This document shows, in pieces, positions 5,634 to 10,121 of a DNA stretch of 10,121 bases. Origin of the DNA: CBFCZU01 sp965602635 (GTDB lineage: Bacteria > Planctomycetota > Phycisphaerae > SM23-33); contig CBFCZU010000158.1 of NCBI GenBank assembly GCA_965602635.1, positions 1-10,121 of the forward strand, read 5' to 3'. Position numbers and translations under genes: made by a program. Within the stretch, counting starts at the first letter, position 1. Every line of letters begins with the position of its first letter. A model generated the notes under the pieces. The model had not been told where the DNA came from, made no database searches, and saw only the letters and a program-made list of their open reading frames with translations.

Positions 5634-7643
5634 GTGAACCTTCGATCCATCATTTTCGCAGCCGTCCTTGCCGCCGCTGCCGCCGCCGCCGCGGCCAGCG
5701 GACAGACGAGGCCGTCGGCAGAATCCCGGCCCACCGGACCGGCGGTGGCCGTGTACCGCAACGCCGCCGGCGCAGGACGCGAGGCCGGTGTGGCGAGGTA
5801 CGCCCGGGTCGTGACCGGCTCTCTCGACCGGCTGGGCATCCGCTACGAGCTGCTGGAAGACAAGGCCGTCGGCGCGGGCGGGCTGGCCGGCATGAAGGTC
5901 GCCGTCCTGCCGCTCAACCCCGTCCTGCCCAAGGATGCGGCCGCGGCGATGGGCACGTTCGTCGCCGGCGGGGGGAAGCTGCTGGTCTGCTACCACCTGC
6001 CGAAGCCGCTGGGCGGGCTGCTGGGCCTGCGGCTGGGCGGCGCCATCGACGGCGCCGACGGGCGGCTCGACGCGATCTCCTTCCAGGGCCGGGAGGACCG
6101 AAAGAAGGTCCTCGCCCGCCAGCACTCGTGGATCGCCCGGACGCTCATCGCGGCGGGCAAGACGAAGGTCGTCGGCCGGTGGGTGGATAAGTCCGGCAAG
6201 GCGACCACCGCCGCGGCCGTGACGCGGAACAAGAACGGGTACTTCGTCGGTCACGTGCTCACCGGGCACGATCCGGCCGGCACGGATCGGCTGCTGATCG
6301 AGATGCTCGGGCAGCTCTGGCCCGATGCGTGGAAGCGGGTCTACGCCCACCGTCTCAGCCGGCTGGGCAAGCTCGCGGGCCTCGGCGGGCCGGCGGAAAT
6401 CGCAGCCGCCGCCAGGGCCAACGCCGGCGAGTCCCCTCGCGCCAAGCCTGTCAAGGCGCTGCTGTCCAAGGCCGAGGGGCTGGCCCGTGACGCCAAGGCA
6501 ATCATGCGCTACGGCGACGCCATCACCGCCGCCGAGACGCTCGATCAGGCCCAGCAGGCGTACCTCCGCGCCTACGCCGCCAGCCTCCAGGGCCGGCCGG
6601 GCGAGCTGCGGGCCGTCTGGTGCCACGACCCCGCCGGCGTCCGCGGGTGGACGTGGGATCAAGCCATGGCCGCCCTGGCCGGGGGCGGCTTCAACACCGC
6701 GATAGTCAACATGCTCTGGGGCGGCGGGGCGGCATATCCCAGCAGGCTCCTGCCGACCATCGAAAAGGCCCGCGGGCGCGACCTGCTCGCGGAGTGCGCC
6801 GCCGCGGCCAGGAAGCATCGCATCGCACTGCACGTCTGGAAGGTCAACTGGAACCTGGGCTGGCAGTGCCCCAAGCCGTTCCGCGAGAAGATGCTCCAGG
6901 CCGAGAGGCTCCAGCGCGACGCCCGCGGGAAGGTCGTCAACTGGCTCTGCCCGTCGGACCCGGCCAACCGGAAGCTCGAAGCCGATTCCATGCTCGAGAT
7001 CGTCGGCAAGTACCCCGTGGCGGGCATTCACTTCGACTACATCCGCTACCCGAACGCGTCCGCGTGCTTCTGCCGGCGCTGCCGCAAGCGTTTCGAGGCC
7101 GCCTGCAAGTTGGAGGTCAAGGGCTGGCCGGGCGACGTCCGCTCCGGGAAGCTCAAGGACAAGTACCTCCAGTTCCGGCGGGACAATATCACCGCCCTGG
7201 TGGCCGAGGTGGCCGGGCGTGCCAGGAAGGTCAAGCCGACGGTCCTGATATCCGCGGCCGTGGTCTGGAACTGGCCCAGCGCCAGGGACCGAATCGGCCA
7301 GGACTGGAGGCTCTGGATCGAGAAGGGCTACCTGGACTTCGTCTGCCCGATGCAGTACACGACCAGCGCGGCGGAGTTTGAGCGCCGCACCAAGGCCACC
7401 AGCGGCTGGGTCGGCGGGCGGGTGCCGCTCGCCCCGGGCATCGGCGCGACGCTGGGCCTGACGGGCGACGAGGTGCTCAGGCAGGTGCTCATCGCCCGCA
7501 AGCACAAGACGGCCGGGTTCGTGCTGTTCGACTACAACACCACCCTCGCCGATGACTGCCTGCCGATCCTGCGGCTGGGGGCGACCGCCGACAAGAGCGT
7601 CTGGGCGGCGCCGCGGCGCGGCAAGGCCCCGGCCGCTGAGTGA
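5634..7643 (+). CDS. Exported GHL10-family (glycosyl hydrolase-like 10) protein with N-terminal amidotransferase-like domain
   Basis: 669 residues from GTG 5634. This start has GGAG at 5624-5627, 6 bases upstream, and yields a signal peptide: Asn-Leu-Arg, then a hydrophobic Ala-rich core ending in AAASGQ (about residue 24). A GTG at 5553 overlapping the argJ stop would prepend 27 Arg/Gly-rich residues and spoil the signal. Residues about 37-235 look like the class I glutamine amidotransferase-like (beta-galactosidase trimerisation-type) fold: VAVYRN, a LGIRYELLED strand, GMKVAVLPLNPVLP, then FVAGGGKLLVCY. A helical linker follows (250-325). Residues about 326-640 match GHL10 (YngK/PF02638-type) barrels: RAVWCHD, NTAIVNMLWGG, ALHVWKVNWN, WLCPSDPANR, GIHFDYIRYP (464-473) with Asp468 as a candidate acidic site, a CFCRRC insert just after it, and LDFVCPMQYT (567-576). 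Probably acts on polysaccharide outside the cytoplasm; substrate unknown. Confidence 0.85.
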   Translation: MNLRSIIFAAVLAAAAAAAAASGQTRPSAESRPTGPAVAVYRNAAGAGREAGVARYARVVTGSLDRLGIRYELLEDKAVGAGGLAGMKVAVLPLNPVLPKDAAAAMGTFVAGGGKLLVCYHLPKPLGGLLGLRLGGAIDGADGRLDAISFQGREDRKKVLARQHSWIARTLIAAGKTKVVGRWVDKSGKATTAAAVTRNKNGYFVGHVLTGHDPAGTDRLLIEMLGQLWPDAWKRVYAHRLSRLGKLAGLGGPAEIAAAARANAGESPRAKPVKALLSKAEGLARDAKAIMRYGDAITAAETLDQAQQAYLRAYAASLQGRPGELRAVWCHDPAGVRGWTWDQAMAALAGGGFNTAIVNMLWGGGAAYPSRLLPTIEKARGRDLLAECAAAARKHRIALHVWKVNWNLGWQCPKPFREKMLQAERLQRDARGKVVNWLCPSDPANRKLEADSMLEIVGKYPVAGIHFDYIRYPNASACFCRRCRKRFEAACKLEVKGWPGDVRSGKLKDKYLQFRRDNITALVAEVAGRARKVKPTVLISAAVVWNWPSARDRIGQDWRLWIEKGYLDFVCPMQYTTSAAEFERRTKATSGWVGGRVPLAPGIGATLGLTGDEVLRQVLIARKHKTAGFVLFDYNTTLADDCLPILRLGATADKSVWAAPRRGKAPAAE

Positions 7644-7663
7644 CGCCCGCGTCGGCCGATCCG

Positions 7664-9217
7664 TCAGACCGCCAGCGCGCGGAAAACCTCGTCCAGGCTG
7701 GTCTCGCCCGCGGCGGCGCGGCGGATGCCGTCGGCAGCCATCGTGGTCATGCCGTTCCTCAGGGCGATCGCCCGCAGCTCCTCGACCGGCGCCTCCGCCT
7801 TCAAGGCCGCCCCCATCTCGGGGCTGAACTCCAGCATCTCGGCGATGAGCGTCCTGCCGCGGTAGCCGGTCTGGCCGCACTTGGGGCAGCCGACGGGCCT
7901 GCGGAAGCTCTTGTCCAGCGTCTGGGCGTTCAGCCCGCCGGCCAGGGCCAGTTTCTCGGCCTTTGCCAGGGCGTCGGGCGAGGGCGAGATGGGCTCGCAG
8001 CAGTCCGGGCACAGCTTGCGAACCAGCCGCTGGGCGCTGATAAGCTTCGTGCAGTCGGCCACCAGGAACGGCACCACGCCGATATCGACCATCCGCTTCA
8101 GGGCCGATGCCGCCTCGTCCGTGTGAAGCGTGGTCAGCACCAGGTGCCCGGTCAGCGACGCCTGCATGCACAGCTCGAGCATCTCGCGATTGCGGATCTC
8201 ACCCATCATGATCAGGTCCGGGTCCGAGCGCAGGATTGAGCGGATCGCGCGCTCGAAGGTCAGGCCGATCTTCGGGTTGATCTGGATCTGGGTCGTGCCG
8301 GCGATGAGGTACTCGACGGGGTCCTCCACACTCATGATCTTCACTGCCGGGTTCAGCAGGTGCATCAGGCAACTGTAAAGGACGGTCGTCTTGCCGGAGC
8401 CGGTCGGGCCGGTGACGATGACCAGCCCCCAGGGCTGCTTGAGCCCCCGCAGCAGCGTTTCGCGGTCCTTGGCCCAGTAGTCGATCTGATCGAGCCCGAT
8501 CACGGCGGCCTCGCGCCTGAGGATGCGGATGGTCACGGCCTCGCCCAGATACGCCGGCAGGAAGCTGACTCGCAGGTCGAAGTCCAGGCCCTCCTCGGGG
8601 CTCTCGACGCGAACCCGCCCGTCCTGCGGGAGCTTGGTCTCGTGGACGTCGCATGCGGTCATTCGCTTGAGCTGCTCGACCACGGCCGGCAGCAGGCGGA
8701 GGTCGAACTTCCCGGCCGGGTGGAGCACGCCGTCCACGCGGCACCGCAGGTGCGCCCCATCCTCGTACGGCTCGACGTGGATGTCGCTGGCGCGCATCTT
8801 CACGGCCAGGAGGATCATCAGGTTGACGGCCCGCTGCACCGGCTGGGTGTCGCCCGGCGAGGTGTCCTTGCCGCCCAACTTGCCGAGGCGCTGACTGAGC
8901 GTCTTTATCAGCGGGCGGATGTCGGTGCGCAGCTCGATCTTGGGCTCCTGGCCGGAGAGGAAGCGGTCGATGTCCTCGCGGCGGAAGCGCCACTGCCGCC
9001 CGACCTTCATGCCCTTGATCTTGCCGGCGCGAAGCCAGCGGTAAAACGTCGGCCGCGTGGTCCTCAGCAGGCTGATCGCCTGGGCCATGTCCAGCAGCTC
9101 CTCCGCCGTCGCGGGGGCCTCGCCGCCGGCCCGGGCCTTCTTCGGGCGGGCCTTCCTCTTGGTGCCGGTGGCGGATGATCCCCTTGCCCTGGTCTTCTTC
9201 GCGGCTTTCTTGGCCAT
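7664..9217 (-). CDS. PilB/GspE-type secretion ATPase with N-terminal basic tail and excisionase-type HTH
   Basis: 517 residues. Residues 1-32 are a Lys/Arg/Ala-rich tail. Residues 44-88 are an excisionase/MerR-like helix-turn-helix (ISLLRTTRPTFYRWLRAGKI, then MKVGRQWRFRREDIDRFL). From about 125 on it is a full type II/IV secretion ATPase: ASDIHVEPYEDGAHLRCRVDG (143-163), Walker A GPTGSGKTT (270-278), Asp box VEDPVEY (297-303), Walker B DLIMMGE (334-340), His box LTTLHTDEA (361-369), and a zinc-type CPDC (403-406) with CPKCGQTGYRGR (444-455). All nucleotide-binding motifs are intact, so it should be an active hexameric ATPase that powers pilus or pseudopilus assembly at the inner membrane. The usual N-terminal MshEN domain is absent, replaced by the HTH. 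ATG at 9217 has AAGGA (plus strand 9225-9229) 7 bases upstream. No other pilus or secretion gene is adjacent; it converges on the GHL10 gene with a 20-base gap. Confidence 0.93.
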   Translation of the reverse strand: MAKKAAKKTRARGSSATGTKRKARPKKARAGGEAPATAEELLDMAQAISLLRTTRPTFYRWLRAGKIKGMKVGRQWRFRREDIDRFLSGQEPKIELRTDIRPLIKTLSQRLGKLGGKDTSPGDTQPVQRAVNLMILLAVKMRASDIHVEPYEDGAHLRCRVDGVLHPAGKFDLRLLPAVVEQLKRMTACDVHETKLPQDGRVRVESPEEGLDFDLRVSFLPAYLGEAVTIRILRREAAVIGLDQIDYWAKDRETLLRGLKQPWGLVIVTGPTGSGKTTVLYSCLMHLLNPAVKIMSVEDPVEYLIAGTTQIQINPKIGLTFERAIRSILRSDPDLIMMGEIRNREMLELCMQASLTGHLVLTTLHTDEAASALKRMVDIGVVPFLVADCTKLISAQRLVRKLCPDCCEPISPSPDALAKAEKLALAGGLNAQTLDKSFRRPVGCPKCGQTGYRGRTLIAEMLEFSPEMGAALKAEAPVEELRAIALRNGMTTMAADGIRRAAAGETSLDEVFRALAV

Positions 9218-9238
9218 CTTTCGTTCCTTTCGTCCTTC

Positions 9239-9253
9239 GGGCGGCAGCCGCCC
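9239..9253 (-). promoter_or_regulatory. Hairpin in the 5' leader of the ATPase gene
   Basis: GGGCGGC (9239-9245) and GCCGCCC (9247-9253) form a perfect inverted repeat with one base between (in practice a 6-bp stem with a 3-base loop). On the minus strand it lies about 10 bases upstream of the ribosome binding site of the ATPase gene. It may modulate translation or be incidental. Confidence 0.3.
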
Positions 9254-9299
9254 GGGCCTGCCCGGCCTGACGCCCGCTCGCTCCTATAGTCTCACAACA

Positions 9300-9318
9300 T
9301 ATCATATTCGCTATGATA
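9300..9318. promoter_or_regulatory. Inverted repeat in AT-rich island of the divergent intergenic region (operator/promoter candidate)
   Basis: TATCATA (9300-9306), spacer TTCGC, TATGATA (9312-9318): a perfect 7-bp inverted repeat in the only AT-rich stretch (about 9285-9340) of the 284-base gap between two divergent genes. Both strands carry TATGAT, a close match to a -10 hexamer, so divergent promoters could overlap here. The -35 candidates at 17-base spacing (GTCTCA on plus, TTCTCC on minus) match the consensus at only three positions each. The rest of the gap holds a CCCGCTG/CAGCGGG hairpin (9359-9377), an AAGGAG (9322-9327) with no start codon after it, and nothing else recognisable. Confidence 0.5.
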
Positions 9319-9501
9319 CGCAAGGAGAATTTAGAAAAAACTTCGCTCCCCCCCTCGCCCCGCTGGCGGGCAGCGGGCCGGTGAAAGCAGGGCGGCGGAA
9401 TGTTCTCGAAAAAACCCCGCCAAGGGATTAGATTGCCCCTCGCCGCCACTCGGCACGGTGTCGGGCGACGGGCAGGCAAGACCGTTGCAGGGGAGCTGAC
9501 C

Positions 9502-10121
9502 ATGCTACGCTACAACTCAATCCACGTGATCGCCGCTGTGTTGCTCGTAACTTCCGCCGCCTGGGCGGCAGAGCAAAAGGCCGAGCTGAACGTCACCGCC
9601 GACGTCGGCATATCCTCGGTGGTCGGAAAGATGCGATTCAGCAACGGCGTCGGCCCCACCAGCCCCATCATGCAGAACCAGAACTGGTCGGGCTTCGAGA
9701 ACAAGAACCTGCTGATGGCCTTCGACACCAAGCAGATCGAGGGCTGGACCGTCACCCGGGCGTACATGACCGTGCACATGGCCAAGGGCGATCTGTACGG
9801 CATCGGCCTGTGCACCGTGCTGGGAGACTGGGTAGAGGGGCGGGCGCTGAACTGGGTGGAGAGCCCCGGGTCAGCAGACCGACCCGGGGGGGCCTGCTGG
9901 AACTTCGCCCGCACGCCGGCGGCCGGCGCCAAGCCCACAGCCGAGAACAACTGGTCCTGGCCCGGCAGCAGGTTCGACAGCGTGAGCTGGTCTCACCCGG
10001 CCGCTCGGTACTCCAACGCCGGTCCGGGGCAGATCACGCGCGCCAAGACCAAGGACGGGCGCTTCGTGCGCCTGCGGTTTCCCGTCGATCCCAAGCTGGT
10101 CGAGTCGCTGGCGGCGGGCGT
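9502..10121 (+). CDS. Exported DNRLRE-like (CBM96-type) protein, 3' end outside window
   Basis: An open frame of 206 codons runs from ATG 9502 off the window edge with no stop. CAGGGGAG (9489-9494 region) upstream is a good ribosome binding site. The N-terminus is a classical signal peptide: MLRYNSIH, a hydrophobic core AAVLLVTSAA, and an AWA-A cleavage site after residue 22 or 23. The mature part has the features of DNRLRE/CBM96-like beta-sandwich domains: ADVGISSVVGKMRFS, NLLMAFDTKQIEGWTVTRAYMTVHMAKG and a GDWVEG motif followed by a Trp- and Asn-rich region with a conserved-looking GGACWNF. Such proteins are usually secreted and surface or matrix associated; function is not known. The similarity is judged by eye, so the family name is moderate confidence while export is more certain. 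Confidence 0.75.
   Translation, partial: MLRYNSIHVIAAVLLVTSAAWAAEQKAELNVTADVGISSVVGKMRFSNGVGPTSPIMQNQNWSGFENKNLLMAFDTKQIEGWTVTRAYMTVHMAKGDLYGIGLCTVLGDWVEGRALNWVESPGSADRPGGACWNFARTPAAGAKPTAENNWSWPGSRFDSVSWSHPAARYSNAGPGQITRAKTKDGRFVRLRFPVDPKLVESLAAG
9864..9889 (+). repeat. Strong inverted repeat inside the DNRLRE-like gene
   Basis: CCCCGGGTC (9864-9872) pairs perfectly with GACCCGGGG (9881-9889) around an 8-base loop. It encodes the Gly/Pro/Ser linker region SPGSADRPGG. A competing pairing of CAGCAG (9872-9877) with CTGCTG (9894-9899) is also possible. It does not interrupt the reading frame. Confidence 0.4.

Noticed and set aside
7630..7658. CGGCCG copies on both sides of the GHL10 stop as a bidirectional terminator for the convergent genes
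   Set aside because: Only 6 bp, the element is itself a palindrome that is frequent in GC-rich DNA, and no T-runs follow on either strand.
5628..8171. Long open frame on the minus strand, opposite the GHL10 gene and running into the ATPase gene (847 codons)
   Set aside because: The translation is low-complexity Arg/Gly/Ala/Pro-rich with no recognisable domain; it is the usual open antisense frame of GC-rich coding DNA, and the plus-strand GHL10 and minus-strand ATPase explain the region.
9057..9431. Plus-strand open frame across the start of the ATPase and the intergenic region
   Set aside because: It is antisense to the basic tail of the ATPase, has no ribosome binding site, and has no recognisable similarity.

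Overview
The window is GC-rich throughout, tightly packed, and carries bacterial core genes beside secreted carbohydrate-active and structural proteins. The rplM-rpsI pair, a secreted glycosidase-like (GHL10) protein with a Cys-rich insert, a DNRLRE-type exported protein, and a PilB/GspE-type ATPase with an excisionase-type HTH at its N-terminus together suggest a member of the Planctomycetota (perhaps Phycisphaerae-like). That assignment is inference from gene content and style. No rRNA, tRNA, CRISPR array, insertion sequence or phage gene was seen.

Layout. (i) 1-2029, plus strand: a two-domain protein (adenylate-kinase-like P-loop domain plus nucleoside 2-deoxyribosyltransferase-like domain; its start probably lies before the window), then a homocysteine S-methyltransferase domain protein. 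(ii) 2093-3194: a complete ribosomal protein transcription unit with a sigma70-like promoter, a short leader that can fold as a compact H-type pseudoknot, rplM (L13), rpsI (S9) with a long Ala/Pro-rich N-terminal extension, and a strong intrinsic terminator. (iii) 3240-5556: argC and argJ, two steps of the acetylated arginine biosynthesis route, with ArgJ closing the acetyl cycle. (iv) 5634-7643: an exported GHL10-family protein with an N-terminal amidotransferase-like domain. (v) 7664-9217, minus strand: the HTH-fused secretion/pilus ATPase, convergent with (iv). (vi) 9218-9501: a divergent intergenic region with an AT-rich island and a perfect 7-bp inverted repeat. (vii) 9502 to the end: an exported DNRLRE-like protein cut off by the window edge.

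The genes do not form one system: they are housekeeping units (ribosome, arginine, one-carbon) followed by envelope and exported functions. The items most worth following are the kinase-NDT fusion with an altered Walker A motif, the candidate pseudoknot leader of rplM, and the HTH-PilB fusion with a histone-like basic tail.
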